DNA of 64,000 nucleotides, from the NCBI RefSeq assembly GCF_000746025.2, contig NZ_CP045798.1, positions 2,032,501 through 2,096,500 on the forward strand, given 5' to 3'. Position numbers and translations under genes: made by a program. The notes under the pieces are model-generated. The model was not told the DNA's origin. It did not search any database and saw only the letters and a list, made by a program, of their open reading frames with translations. This document shows positions 16,933 through 26,163 of this stretch, piece after piece. This stretch comes from Thermanaerosceptrum fracticalcis (lineage in GTDB: Bacteria; Bacillota; Peptococcia; DRI-13). Each line of letters begins with the position of its first letter. Within the stretch, counting starts at the first letter, position 1.

Positions 16933-17133
16933 CTAATCATCTATTTCCAATATTTTAGTTATTTTGTTACGAATATTAGCATTATTGTTTACACCACACA
17001 GCAATTCACTTAAGCGAACCTCATGGCAGCCTAATTCTTTACAAAGTTGCCGCTGGCTCATCCCTTTCTGAAGGAGAGCCATCTTCACTTTTATCCCGTA
17101 CTCTGTGAGCTGGCGTTTTCGCTTGGTCATCAC
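16933..17133 (-). CDS. Small Cro/XRE-like helix-turn-helix protein
   Basis: 66 residues forming essentially one HTH domain. The pattern ALLQKGMSQRQLCKELGCHEVRLSELLCG contains the two DNA-binding helices (SQRQLCKEL and EVRLSELL). Similar one-domain regulators occur in phages and in sporulation gene neighbourhoods of Firmicutes. It is transcribed away from the larger XRE gene at 17320, so the 190-bp divergent spacer probably holds both promoters. The target is unknown. Confidence 0.65.
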   Translation of the reverse strand: MMTKRKRQLTEYGIKVKMALLQKGMSQRQLCKELGCHEVRLSELLCGVNNNANIRNKITKILEIDD

Positions 17134-17245
17134 CTCACCCCCGCTTGCACTTGTTATTGCTCCTGGTACTCAGTGATGTAGTCCAAAGTTCTAAGGATAT
17201 GATACAATCTCTACGTAAGATATTACATTTATACCTATTATATGC

Positions 17246-17290
17246 TTTGATTTCAAACACTGTCAAGATTTAGTGATTTATTTTCAAACA
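17246..17290 (+). promoter_or_regulatory. Candidate operator repeats upstream of the XRE gene
   Basis: TTTGATTTCAAA (17246-17257) is a palindrome around TT. TTTCAAACA occurs at 17251-17259 and again at 17282-17290, and GTTTCAAG follows. The spacing suits autoregulation by the neighbouring XRE protein. Confidence 0.4.
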
Positions 17291-17319
17291 TAACTGCTTT
17301 GTTTCAAGGAGGAATCCTT

Positions 17320-18120
17320 TTGCACAGGAAAAAAGCATTGACCACGATAGGCGAACGGATTAGATATTTACGGGAAACGAGAAACGTTACCCAACTGGAA
17401 CTGGCTAAAAAAACGGGTATTTCGCGGGGTAATCTCAGTAGTTATGAAACAGGAAGGTTCAGTCCCTCCTCTGAGGCATTAGTTAGTATTGCGAATTTTT
17501 TTGACGTAAGCACGGACTGGCTCTTGACGGGTTCAATCAAAAAACCAAAACATCCCAATAAAGTTTATCAGCATATCACCACATTGTTAGACCACTTAAG
17601 TGAGAAAAACCTGATCATCCTTTCTGAATTTGTAGAGTATCTCGTAAAGAAAGAGACTACCTCAGAAACTCCCCATAAACCTGAACATTCCATGGCTGCT
17701 GAGGAAAAAGAGCACTATTCCCCTCCCGGGTATATCTACTTGCCAGTCTTGGACCAGGAAAATCTGAAGAGTCTCAGGGCAGCCAGCAAAATCATTGAAG
17801 GCTTTGTTGTCATCTCCCGCAATAAGGTTACCGGGAGCTGCTTTCTCCTCAAAATACGGGAAGATACTATAGCAGCAGAAAACGATCTTGCCCTGGTCAT
17901 ACAGGATCAAAATGTTGAAAACGGAGAGTTAGTCCTTGTCAACCTCAACAGTTCCTTTACTATCCGCAGCTATTACCGGGATACAACACAGATTAAACTT
18001 ATCTCCCCCAATTCCTGCCATCCCGAAATCCTGCTTACCGGTAAAGAACAAGTTCAGATAATAGGCAAGGTTGCCAGGATATTCAGAAGTAATGAAGTTA
18101 ATATAATCGAGGAATTATAA
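17320..18120 (+). CDS. XRE regulator with degenerate LexA/CI-like S24 domain
   Basis: Repressor-type protein of about 266 residues. The N-terminal HTH (TQLELAKKTGISRGNLSSYE, residues 23-43) is followed by a charged linker and a C-terminal beta-rich domain resembling peptidase S24 (LexA, CI). At the self-cleavage serine position (GDSM in active forms) the sequence reads REDTI, and the lysine of the dyad appears replaced by arginine in FTIRSY. Self-cleavage is therefore unlikely, although dimerisation could remain. TTG 17320 is chosen because AAGGAGG lies 7 nt upstream; earlier starts would translate the ribosome site. It is monocistronic with a strong terminator. Confidence 0.8.
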   Translation: MHRKKALTTIGERIRYLRETRNVTQLELAKKTGISRGNLSSYETGRFSPSSEALVSIANFFDVSTDWLLTGSIKKPKHPNKVYQHITTLLDHLSEKNLIILSEFVEYLVKKETTSETPHKPEHSMAAEEKEHYSPPGYIYLPVLDQENLKSLRAASKIIEGFVVISRNKVTGSCFLLKIREDTIAAENDLALVIQDQNVENGELVLVNLNSSFTIRSYYRDTTQIKLISPNSCHPEILLTGKEQVQIIGKVARIFRSNEVNIIEEL

Positions 18121-18200
18121 ATTGCCTTAACCGGCTATTTTTTAAAACCCTGTCCTGTAAGTATTTACAAAGAAGCCTTAGTTGCACTTGTGCCGTTAAT

Positions 18201-18241
18201 GCTAAAAAGACCCCGGGTCACATACCCAGGGTCTTTTTAGC
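18201..18241. terminator. Bidirectional terminator between XRE and chemoreceptor genes
   Basis: Perfect 13-bp stem GCTAAAAAGACCC / GGGTCTTTTTAGC with a further GGGT/ACCC inside, flanked by A and T runs on both strands. It serves two convergent genes. Confidence 0.9.
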
Positions 18242-18329
18242 TTATTAGCCAATGTAATTTTTATTTTTATTTTATCCACTCCCTAAGCGCTACTTCCTCC
18301 GAGCTTCCTCATAAGAGGCGTATATTTAC

Positions 18330-20327
18330 TTAAGCTAGTTTAAATACTCTTACCAAATTTTCTAAAGAATTGGCCATGGCACTGGTTTCTTCAGCTGTTG
18401 CGGCCACTGTTTGCACAGCGGAAGCCTGTTCTTCCGCAGCAGCCGATACTTCCTGGCTATTGGCTGCTGTAGCCTCGCTAATGGAGGCAATGGTATTAAT
18501 TAAATTGACAACCTGATCGGAAGTGGCCACTTCATCTTTCGTAATCTCTACTATTTCCTGAATATTCCCCACGGTTTCCTCAACAGCATCGATTATCTCA
18601 GCAAAAGCCTGGTCAGTAGCTTTTACCACTTTGACCCCGTTCTCTACCGCTTCTTTTCCTGACCTCATGGATTCCACGGCTTTATTGGTCTCTTTCACCA
18701 TTTCGCTGACCAAAGCTGCTATTTCACTTGCCCCTTTATGGGATTCCTCCGACAGTTTCCGGACTTCATCGGCCACTACGGCAAACCCCCTGCCGTGTTC
18801 CCCGGCCCTGGCTGCCTCAATGGCAGCGTTTAAAGCCAGTAAATCTGTTTGGGCCGCAATAGCATTGATGGTGCTGATGATTTCTCCGATCTTGGCTGAC
18901 AGCTTGCTGAGCCGCTGGACAACTTCAGCCGTATCACTGGATTTTTCGTTAATGATATTCATCGCCTGTACTGTTTCTTCTACTTTTGTCCTGCCATCCT
19001 GGGCAATCCTCATCGTATTGGCTGATCTTTCATTTGCGGACAGGGCTTTATGCTGAGCAAGCTTTACCAAACTTGCCAACTGCACCAGGGACTTAGAAGC
19101 TTCAATTACAGAATTGTTTTGAGCATCTGCATCTTTAGCAACCTGCTGGATACTGGCAGTGATTTGCTCAGTAGCAGAGCTGACCTGTTCAGAAGAAGCT
19201 GCCATTTCCTGAGAGGATGCCGCCAGCTCCTGGGCACTGGTCCGGACTTGCCTGACTATTTCTCCCTGATGAGTAATCATCTGGTTAAAAGATTCTCCCA
19301 ATGCCTGTATCTCATCCTTTGTCCTGATCTGGGCATAAACGGTTAAATCACCTTTACCCGCTTTTTCCATTAGTTGTTGTAATTGTCTAAGAGGATTAAT
19401 AATGTTCTTGGCGGAAAGGAAATAAGCGAGGGACAGAGCTATGAGTAAAGCTATACCAATTATGATTAAGGTTCTATTTTTTATGGCTAAAGCGGGGGCC
19501 ATGTATTCATCATAGTTAGCTGTAATGGCCAAAATCCAGTTACCGGCCGGTTGAAATCTTACGAACTTTTTAACCCCTTCATATGTATAATATCCATCTG
19601 CAGTTTCCCCGGCTTTCATCTTTTGCACAAGAGCTTTTAACTCAGCATTATCTGTATCACTCAAGTTCTCTTTAAGCACTTTTTCTTTATTGGGGTGATA
19701 CACCACAAGGCCATTTTTGTCAATCATATAGGCGTAGCCGTTCTCACCGATTTTTATTTTTTCCGCATGCTCTGAGATTTTATCAAACAAAATGGTGGCA
19801 ATCAGCACCCCCTGCACTTTATTTTCTCCCCTTAAGGGTTCAGCAAGGGCAACAACAGGTTTACCCGTGATTCTTGACATAATAACTTCACTGACTGCCC
19901 CGGACCCTCCCAGGGCTTTTTTTAGATAATCCCTATCGCTTAAATCCACATCTGAATTGAGAGACTCGTTGGTCATGATGGTCTTTCCCCGGCTGTCGGT
20001 AACAATAACCATTTCAATCAAACCGGCATTCTCGCGCTGCAGTTCAGCCACATAAGCAAAGGCCGCTCTTTTTTCCTGCTGGCTGTTTACTACAGCCCCA
20101 AGAAGCTGGGGTGTTTCGCTGGCGAACTTCACGTAATCCCTCACTGTCCCTAAGGTCAGTCCCACATTTTCTGCGGTTAAAGCATTAGTTACTGCCAGCT
20201 GCTGTTCAATAGTTTTTTGTAAAGATTCCGAGGCCATTTTATAAGATAAGAAACCCAAAACCAAAAGAGGGGTAGATATCAGGACCAGGAACATGGTAAT
20301 AAGTTTAACCTTTAAACTCAGTTTCAC
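18330..20327 (-). CDS. Methyl-accepting chemotaxis protein with Cache sensor
   Basis: Chemoreceptor of 665 residues. TM1 at about residues 7-29 is followed by an extracytoplasmic double-Cache domain (about 35-275) with [15 protein letters not shown]2 near 285-305, a HAMP domain, and a long coiled-coil signalling region with the conserved tip ([33 protein letters not shown]). It should bind small ligands such as amino or organic acids outside and control CheA. GTG 20327 is preferred over upstream codons because GGAGGG lies 8 nt before it and the product then begins with a membrane signal. The gene before it, whose stop overlaps this ribosome site, is broken. Confidence 0.93.
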   Translation of the reverse strand: MKLSLKVKLITMFLVLISTPLLVLGFLSYKMASESLQKTIEQQLAVTNALTAENVGLTLGTVRDYVKFASETPQLLGAVVNSQQEKRAAFAYVAELQRENAGLIEMVIVTDSRGKTIMTNESLNSDVDLSDRDYLKKALGGSGAVSEVIMSRITGKPVVALAEPLRGENKVQGVLIATILFDKISEHAEKIKIGENGYAYMIDKNGLVVYHPNKEKVLKENLSDTDNAELKALVQKMKAGETADGYYTYEGVKKFVRFQPAGNWILAITANYDEYMAPALAIKNRTLIIIGIALLIALSLAYFLSAKNIINPLRQLQQLMEKAGKGDLTVYAQIRTKDEIQALGESFNQMITHQGEIVRQVRTSAQELAASSQEMAASSEQVSSATEQITASIQQVAKDADAQNNSVIEASKSLVQLASLVKLAQHKALSANERSANTMRIAQDGRTKVEETVQAMNIINEKSSDTAEVVQRLSKLSAKIGEIISTINAIAAQTDLLALNAAIEAARAGEHGRGFAVVADEVRKLSEESHKGASEIAALVSEMVKETNKAVESMRSGKEAVENGVKVVKATDQAFAEIIDAVEETVGNIQEIVEITKDEVATSDQVVNLINTIASISEATAANSQEVSAAAEEQASAVQTVAATAEETSAMANSLENLVRVFKLA

Positions 20328-20329
20328 TT

Positions 20330-20820
20330 TTATCCCTCCAAAAATGACCTGTAAATTTCTTTTTTTACCCCACATGGGATACGCATTTGTCCAAGGTCCA
20401 AGGCTTTCCTGATTATAATAATATTGCCGCACAATTCTACTTCATCGGCAAAAGCCTTAATCAAAAATAAACCTCGGCCTGTCTCTTCCAGAAGCTTATC
20501 CCCGGGCAGTTCTAAAGGAATTTGCCCGTTTCCGAAGCGGGACCGCAGTCCTGCACCTCAAAAGTGATACTGTTTGTATCATATGTATAACGGAGATATA
20601 TAGGTTTCCTTTCATCCCTTTTATTACCATGGATTTAGGCGTTGCTCAGGGCTTCTATAAGCAACTGTTCAATTTCAAAAGCGTGCGCTTTACCTCCCAC
20701 CTCTCTTATAATCTGAAAGTTACGCTTTTTAACCCACTCAATCCGTATAAGACAATTTCCCTTTTTCAATTCAGCTTTTACCTTCTTCCCAGGTTGAGCC
20801 ATTATATTATAATAAATCAT
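20330..20820 (-). pseudogene. Broken anti-sigma-factor-type histidine-kinase-like ATPase
   Basis: Minus-strand HATPase_c_2 protein (RsbW/SpoIIAB type) of about 155 codons. N-box residues are readable as IEQLLIEALSNA followed by IHGN, the D-box as FEVQDCGPGFGNG across a frame change, and the end as [17 protein letters not shown]. It is interrupted by an in-frame TAA at 20637-20635 (a single change from TTA would mend it) and by a one-base loss near GGTCCCG. Two independent lesions argue for a true pseudogene. Its stop overlaps the chemoreceptor ribosome site, suggesting the two once formed an operon in which this regulator accompanied the receptor. Confidence 0.75.
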
Positions 20821-20960
20821 TTATCTTTTAAAAAATATCCTGATTTATGATAACATAGGACCTATGTCGAATTTTGTTCTTATGTTGCCGCTTTTTAGTA
20901 TATAAAAATATACTTGTTGTTTTTTAAGATAATTTCGATAAAAAAGGACAAAAATAAAGA

Positions 20961-20980
20961 GGTGAGCACCTTTACTCACC
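20961..20980 (-). terminator. Terminator of the RNA methyltransferase gene
   Basis: GGTGAG/CTCACC stem with an 8-nt loop, followed on the minus strand by TCTTTATTTTTG. Confidence 0.65.
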
Positions 20981-21024
20981 CTAAAGAATACTTTGTACTT
21001 TCCCCAAAGATATCCTGCTCCAAA

Positions 21025-22173
21025 TTATATATCTCTCTTAAATCCCGGGACCTTGGGCCCAAAGAACTGATAATAATGGGTTTCAATGCGTCCGTTAAAA
21101 AGCTTGCGATTTTTATCAGCCCGGCGTCCGAAAAGGGTTTCAAAGCGAGGATGAGAGGTAAGTACATAATATGACCAGGTATCAAGTTTCTTAAAAATTT
21201 GTCCCATTTCCTTGTAAAGGCGTTCCACTGCCTTCATTTCCTCTAAACGTTCGCCATAAGGGGGGTTGCAGATAATATACCCGAATTTCTTTTTAGACTT
21301 AAGTTCCGCTACAGGACAGCGCTGAAAATGAATATGTTTTTCCACCCCGGCTTCCCGGGCATGATAACGGGCTAAACTTAAGGCTTCGTCATCAATATCA
21401 AAACCGGCAATATCTAAACTTATATCCTTTTTTATAAGGTCCAGGGCTTCACCCCTTGCTTCTTTCCAGTATTTTTCCTGTATATTTGGCCATTTTTCTG
21501 CCGCAAAATCACGCCTCAACCCCGATGCCAGGTTAAGCCCCAGCATGGCAGCTTCTATAGGGATAGTTCCCGAGCCGCAGAAGGGGTCAATGAGGGGCCT
21601 CTCCGGGTGCCAGCGGCTTAAATAAACAAGAGCGGAAGCCAGAGTTTCCTTAAGGGGTGCCTGTCCCACCAGTTTGCGGTACCCCCTTTTATGCAGGCCA
21701 GCCCCGCTTGTATCAATAGTTATGGTGACCACATCTTTGAGAAGAGCTACCTCCACCTTATAACGGGGCCCTGTTTCTTCAAACCACTGTCTTTTATATC
21801 TTTCCTTCATTTTTTCAACTATGGCTTTTTTTACAATGGCTTGACAGTCAGATACACTGAAAAGGGTGGATTTAACTGATTTGCCCTCTACAGGAAAGTT
21901 GGCATCTTCAGGTAACCAGTCAGGCCAGGGTAAGGCTTTGGTCTGTTGAAACAATTCCTCAAAAGTGCGGGCCTCAAATTGCCCCATTTTTAAAAGTACC
22001 CGGTCCGCTGTTCTGAGCCATATATTGGTACGGCAGACAGCCAGTTCATCACCCCAAAAGGTTACCCGGCCATTCTCTACCTTTTGTTCAATATAGCCTA
22101 AATCCAGAACTTCCCTGGCTACGACAGATTCCAGGCCAAAGGCAGCAGTTGCTATGAGTTCAAGCTTTCCCAT
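21025..22173 (-). CDS. THUMP-domain class I RNA N2-guanine methyltransferase (RlmL/YpsC family)
   Basis: Cytoplasmic 382-residue enzyme methylating guanine in 23S rRNA. The N-terminal THUMP domain (about residues 50-160) has the GxGLHKRGYR ending. It is followed by the Rossmann methyltransferase, with DPFCGSGTIPIEAA as motif I and NPPYGERL as catalytic motif IV. The length is typical of Firmicutes YpsC-like proteins, which lack the second methyltransferase domain of E. coli RlmL. The exact target base is by family only. It stands alone with its own terminator. Confidence 0.92.
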   Translation of the reverse strand: MGKLELIATAAFGLESVVAREVLDLGYIEQKVENGRVTFWGDELAVCRTNIWLRTADRVLLKMGQFEARTFEELFQQTKALPWPDWLPEDANFPVEGKSVKSTLFSVSDCQAIVKKAIVEKMKERYKRQWFEETGPRYKVEVALLKDVVTITIDTSGAGLHKRGYRKLVGQAPLKETLASALVYLSRWHPERPLIDPFCGSGTIPIEAAMLGLNLASGLRRDFAAEKWPNIQEKYWKEARGEALDLIKKDISLDIAGFDIDDEALSLARYHAREAGVEKHIHFQRCPVAELKSKKKFGYIICNPPYGERLEEMKAVERLYKEMGQIFKKLDTWSYYVLTSHPRFETLFGRRADKNRKLFNGRIETHYYQFFGPKVPGFKRDI

Positions 22174-22453
22174 GAAACCTCCCTGTTACGTATTTCATTT
22201 CTGTGTTATATCTTCTTTAATTCTCTGTAAAAATATTCCTGAAGTCAATCTGACTTGTTGCGAACAACAGAGGTATGTTTTCGAAAATGGCAGTAATATT
22301 AATAAAAAAACTAATAAGCCTTAGTCCTTCATTATTCGATTTTACAATTCGACGTTTTCCCGCATATCCCTCTAATATTTGCCAAAACCTTATAAGACAC
22401 CTGACATGTATATACCATATATTTTTCCAATGATACATATAAATAAAATTATG
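22174..22453. other. AT-rich intergenic stretch
   Basis: About 280 bases between the methyltransferase start and the hdrC promoter. An 80-codon minus-strand frame exists (22217-22459), but it has no ribosome site, unusual composition and no resemblance I recognise, so no gene is called. Confidence 0.35.
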
Positions 22454-22482
22454 TTGCAATCTTAGTTAAGGCGACATATAAT
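22454..22482 (+). promoter_or_regulatory. Sigma-A promoter of the hdr-mvh-hyp block
   Basis: TTGCAA (22454-22459), 17-bp spacer, perfect TATAAT (22477-22482), about 100 nt before the hdrC ATG. Confidence 0.75.
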
Positions 22483-22584
22483 TTAGTAAAAATAATTTTC
22501 TGAATTGAGCATATTTTTTGAGAAAAATCCCCTGGGCCAAAAAAATTACTGAAAAGTGATTTTTTGTGCAAAGGGGTGTTTTTT

Positions 22585-23145
22585 ATGTCCATTTTAGTCT
22601 TGGAAAAAAAGGGACTTACCTTACTGGAGGAAATCCTCTCCTATCCAGGCGGCAAAGCAATTTTAGGCTGTATCCAGTGCGGCACCTGTTCTGGCTCCTG
22701 TCCCACCAGCTATAGTATGGACTATACTCCCCGTAAGTTGATTGCGATGATTCGCGCAAATAAACGGGAGGAAGTTTTAAACAGCCTAGGCATCTGGAAC
22801 TGTACCTCCTGCTATACCTGTTCTGTTCGCTGTCCCCGGGGTATTAAATTTACCGATATCATGTACATCTTAAAAAATCTGGCTTTTAAACAAAACCGTC
22901 GTGAAAAGAGAAACAAGGTCGCGGCCTTCTACCGTTCCTTCCAGCAGGTCCTCAATCGTTACGGCCGGGTCCATGAAGGAGAAATGATGATGCGCTACGC
23001 CCTCACCACTAACCCTGCCAAACTTCTGGGATTTGCTCCCATGGGTTTAAAGCTTTTAACGAAAGGCCGCCTACAGGTACTGCCCCACAGTATCAAAGGG
23101 ACAGGACAACTGCAGGAACTGTTCAAGCGTGCACAAGCACAATAA
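22585..23145 (+). CDS. hdrC: HdrC-like heterodisulfide reductase subunit C
   Basis: 186-residue iron-sulfur protein that passes electrons from HdrA to HdrB. It has two [4Fe-4S] motifs: C29/C32/C35/C39 (CIQCGTCSGSC) and C73/C76/C79/C83 (CTSCYTCSVRC). No membrane segment is seen, so this is the soluble (HdrABC) type and not HdrE-linked. The ATG at 22585 follows AAGGGG by about 9 nt; the upstream ATG at 22564 has no site. It is the first gene of the hydrogenase block and is followed by a repeat element before hdrB. Confidence 0.92.
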   Translation: MSILVLEKKGLTLLEEILSYPGGKAILGCIQCGTCSGSCPTSYSMDYTPRKLIAMIRANKREEVLNSLGIWNCTSCYTCSVRCPRGIKFTDIMYILKNLAFKQNRREKRNKVAAFYRSFQQVLNRYGRVHEGEMMMRYALTTNPAKLLGFAPMGLKLLTKGRLQVLPHSIKGTGQLQELFKRAQAQ

Positions 23146-23325
23146 AGCTGCCTTCAGCAGCGTGACCGGTGACCAGTTTTATTTAAGAGTACAAGGAACC
23201 GTTAACCGTAGACAAATTCAGACAAAGTTTATCCGCTGCCCGCCACCCGTTACCCGCTACCCGTAAATATATCGGGAATCGGGAACCGGGGAGCGTCCGT
23301 TACTAACAACTACCAACTAACGCAA
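23146..23325. repeat. Degenerate heptanucleotide-repeat element 2
   Basis: Sits between hdrC and hdrB. A 5' arm of CCCG-type heptamers (CACCCGT TACCCGC TACCCGT) faces a 3' arm of CGGGAAT-type heptamers and can fold into a long imperfect hairpin around 23232-23296. A short CTAACAA CTACCAA run follows and ends next to the hdrB ribosome site. No gene is seen. Confidence 0.75.
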
Positions 23326-23339
23326 GGAGGATCATATAG

Positions 23340-24203
23340 ATGAAATATCAATTTTTCCCAGGCTGTTCCTTACTGACATCGGCCAAAGATTTTTCCCAAT
23401 CCATCTATGCCGTTGCTCCGGAAGTCAATCTGGAACTTACAGAGATACCTGATTGGAATTGCTGCGGCGCCACCGTCACATCCTCTCTGGATTACCTGTC
23501 GGCCCAGCTTATGCCCGCCAGGAATTTAGCCTTAGCCAGCCAGCAGGAGGGCGATATTATGGCGGCATGTAATTCCTGCTATCTCACCCTGGCCAAAGCC
23601 AATGAAAATATATCATCCTACCCGGAATTACAATATAAAGTCAACAGCCTTTTAGCGGAAGTAGGGCTAAAGATGGCCCGCAAAGTTAAAGTCAAGCACC
23701 TCATAGAAATTCTCTGGCGCGAGGTGGGTATCCCAAAAATAAAGGATTTAGTGAAAAAGCCCCTCAGCGGGCTAAAGGTAGTCCCTTATTACGGCTGCCA
23801 GATTGTCAAACCAACCAGCTTTGACGAAGCGGAAAATCCTCAAAGTATGGACCAAATCCTCACTGCTTTAGGGTGTGATGTCCAGGACTTTTATCAGAAG
23901 AGCCGCTGCTGCGGCGGAGCTTTAATCACAACCCAGCCGGAGCTGGCCCTCAAACTAATCCAGGAAATTCTGGCGGAAGCCCAAGAACGCCAGGCTGATT
24001 TGATTGCTACGACCTGCCCCCTCTGCCAGATGAACCTTGATGCCTACCAGGGCCAGGTAAACCGCAAATATAAGCGCAATTACCATATCCCTGTTGTCTA
24101 TTTCACCCAGTTGATGGGTCTTGCTTTTGGTAAAGACTATCAGTCTTTAGGATTGGAAAGGGGATTGGTTTCCGCTAAACCTGTCCTCAGCAAAATCAGC
24201 TAG
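23340..24203 (+). CDS. hdrB: HdrB-like heterodisulfide reductase subunit B
   Basis: 287-residue catalytic subunit carrying two CCG domains that bind the non-cubane [4Fe-4S] clusters where a disulfide is reduced. C9, C41-C42-G-A and C78 belong to the first domain; YGCQIVKP, CCGGAL near residue 192 and TTCPLC to the second. In methanogens the substrate is CoM-S-S-CoB; in a bacterium the natural disulfide or other acceptor is unknown. ATG 23340 has AAGGAGG 9 nt before it. It would form a complex with HdrA and HdrC. Confidence 0.93.
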   Translation: MKYQFFPGCSLLTSAKDFSQSIYAVAPEVNLELTEIPDWNCCGATVTSSLDYLSAQLMPARNLALASQQEGDIMAACNSCYLTLAKANENISSYPELQYKVNSLLAEVGLKMARKVKVKHLIEILWREVGIPKIKDLVKKPLSGLKVVPYYGCQIVKPTSFDEAENPQSMDQILTALGCDVQDFYQKSRCCGGALITTQPELALKLIQEILAEAQERQADLIATTCPLCQMNLDAYQGQVNRKYKRNYHIPVVYFTQLMGLAFGKDYQSLGLERGLVSAKPVLSKIS

Positions 24204-24213
24204 GAGGTGTCCC

Positions 24214-26163
24214 ATGACTGAACGCATTGGTGTATATGTTTGCCACTGCGGTTCCAATATCGCCAGTGTGGTAGATGTAGCTTCTCTGGCCGAAAAAGCT
24301 AAAACCTGGCCCCAGGTGGTGATCTCCCGGGATTATAAATACATGTGCTCCGATCCTGGTCAGGAATATATTAAAAAAGATATTGAGGAATACGGTTTGA
24401 GTCGCGTGGTGGTAGCCGCCTGTTCTCCCCGCATGCATGAGTCTACTTTCCGTCGGGCGCTGGAAAAGGCGGGCCTAAACGGCTATCTCCTGGAAATGGC
24501 CAACATCCGGGAGCACTGTTCCTGGGTTACTACAGATAAGCAGTTAGCCACTCAGAAAGCCCTCAACCTAACACGGGCTGCCGTAAAGAGGGTTGTTTAT
24601 CACCAGCCTATTGTGGAACGAGAGGTTAGCGTCAATCCTGCAACACTGGTAGTAGGGGGAGGAATCTCCGGTATCCAGGCCGCCCTGCAGGTAGCAGAGG
24701 CAGGTCACCTGGTCTACCTGGTAGAGAAAGAAGCTTACATTGGCGGGCATATGGCACAATTTGACAAGACTTTCCCCACCCTGGACTGCGCCGCCTGTAT
24801 TCTCACCCCCAAGATGGTCCAGGTGGGAGACCATCCCAATATTACTTTGTTAACCAGCAGCGAGGTTACGGCTGTCGAGGGTTACGTAGGTAATTTTACG
24901 GTAACGGTCAGGGAAAAACCCCGTTACATTAACCCCGTGGAATGTACGGGATGCGGCGATTGTGTTGCGGCCTGTGTCTTAAAGGATACCATCCCGACCG
25001 ATTTCGATTTGGGACTCTCCAAACGAGGCGCCGCCTATATCCCCTTCCCCCAGGCCGTACCATTACGGGCTGTCATCGATGATAAACACTGCCTCCTGCT
25101 CAATAGAAAAAAATGTTCTATGGAATGTGTCAAGGCCTGCCAGCGCCGGGCTATTAACTTTGCCCAAAAAGATAAATATCATACCATCCAGGTCGGCACC
25201 ATCATCCTGGCTACAGGCTATGAATTATTTGATGCTGCAAAAGCCCCCCAGTATGGTTTTGGACGTTATGATAATGTTATAAATGGTCTACAGTTCGAGC
25301 GTATGACCAATGCTTCCGGACCCACCCAGGGCAAAATTGTCATGAAAAACGGGGAGGAACCCAAAAGGGTGGCCATTCTCCACTGTATTGGCAGCCGGGA
25401 TGCCAACTACCAGCGTTACTGTTCCCGGGTCTGCTGCATGAGCTCGGTGAAATTTGCCCATATGGTCAAAGACCACACCAATGCGGAAGTTTATGAATTT
25501 TATATCGATATGCGGACCTTTGGTAAGCAGTATGAAGAATTCTACAACCGCGTACTGGAAGAGGGTGTCAACTTCATCCGGGGCAAAGGGGCAGAAGTGA
25601 CTAAAGTAGACGGGCAGCTTGTGGTACGGGCGGAAGATACCCTGCTAGGTGCTTTTCGCGAAATACCCGTCGACATGGTGATCCTCAATACAGCCCTGGT
25701 CCCCCGTCACGATGCGGAACATGTGGCCCAGGTCTTCGGTATCTCCCGGAGCGCCGACGGCTTTTTCCTGGAGTCCCATATTAAATTAGACCCTGTTACC
25801 ACTACTACGGATGGCATCTATTTGGCAGGATGCTGTCAGAGCCCCAAGGATATACCCGATTCCGTAGCCCAGGGTTCCGCAGCGGCAGCCCAGTCTCTCT
25901 CCGTTATCGCTACGGGGAAAGTAAAAATTTCGCCCATTACTGCCAGTGTCAATAAGGAATTATGTGCAGGCTGCAGGATCTGCGTAGGCTTGTGTCCTTT
26001 CCGTTCCATTCAAATTGATAAAGCCACAGGTCGCGCCTCTATTAACGAAGCCGTCTGTAAGGGTTGCGGCACCTGCGCTGCCGCCTGTCCTTCCGGTGCC
26101 ATTACGGTATTGCATTTCAATGACGAACAGATACTGGCCCAGATCGAGGGGGTGTTGGCATGA
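24214..26163 (+). CDS. hdrA: HdrA-like flavin subunit (electron bifurcation)
   Basis: 649-residue core subunit. The N-terminal domain has conserved Cys10/Cys12 and ACSPRMHE. An FAD Rossmann motif GGGISGIQAA lies at 148-157, followed by LDCAACILTPKM, a ferredoxin-type CTGCGDCVAAC insertion near residue 245, and a C-terminal pair of [4Fe-4S] motifs (CAGCRICVGLC, CKGCGTCAAAC). In Hdr complexes the FAD splits electrons from hydrogenase, sending one to ferredoxin and one to the HdrB disulfide site. The size corresponds to methanogen-type HdrA, not a fused HdrA2. AGGAGG lies 6 nt upstream. The stop overlaps mvhD (ATGA). Confidence 0.95.
   Translation: MTERIGVYVCHCGSNIASVVDVASLAEKAKTWPQVVISRDYKYMCSDPGQEYIKKDIEEYGLSRVVVAACSPRMHESTFRRALEKAGLNGYLLEMANIREHCSWVTTDKQLATQKALNLTRAAVKRVVYHQPIVEREVSVNPATLVVGGGISGIQAALQVAEAGHLVYLVEKEAYIGGHMAQFDKTFPTLDCAACILTPKMVQVGDHPNITLLTSSEVTAVEGYVGNFTVTVREKPRYINPVECTGCGDCVAACVLKDTIPTDFDLGLSKRGAAYIPFPQAVPLRAVIDDKHCLLLNRKKCSMECVKACQRRAINFAQKDKYHTIQVGTIILATGYELFDAAKAPQYGFGRYDNVINGLQFERMTNASGPTQGKIVMKNGEEPKRVAILHCIGSRDANYQRYCSRVCCMSSVKFAHMVKDHTNAEVYEFYIDMRTFGKQYEEFYNRVLEEGVNFIRGKGAEVTKVDGQLVVRAEDTLLGAFREIPVDMVILNTALVPRHDAEHVAQVFGISRSADGFFLESHIKLDPVTTTTDGIYLAGCCQSPKDIPDSVAQGSAAAAQSLSVIATGKVKISPITASVNKELCAGCRICVGLCPFRSIQIDKATGRASINEAVCKGCGTCAAACPSGAITVLHFNDEQILAQIEGVLA

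Noticed and set aside
22217-22459. Minus-strand 80-codon frame before hdrC
   Set aside because: No ribosome site, AT-rich, overlaps the hdrC promoter, no recognisable domain.
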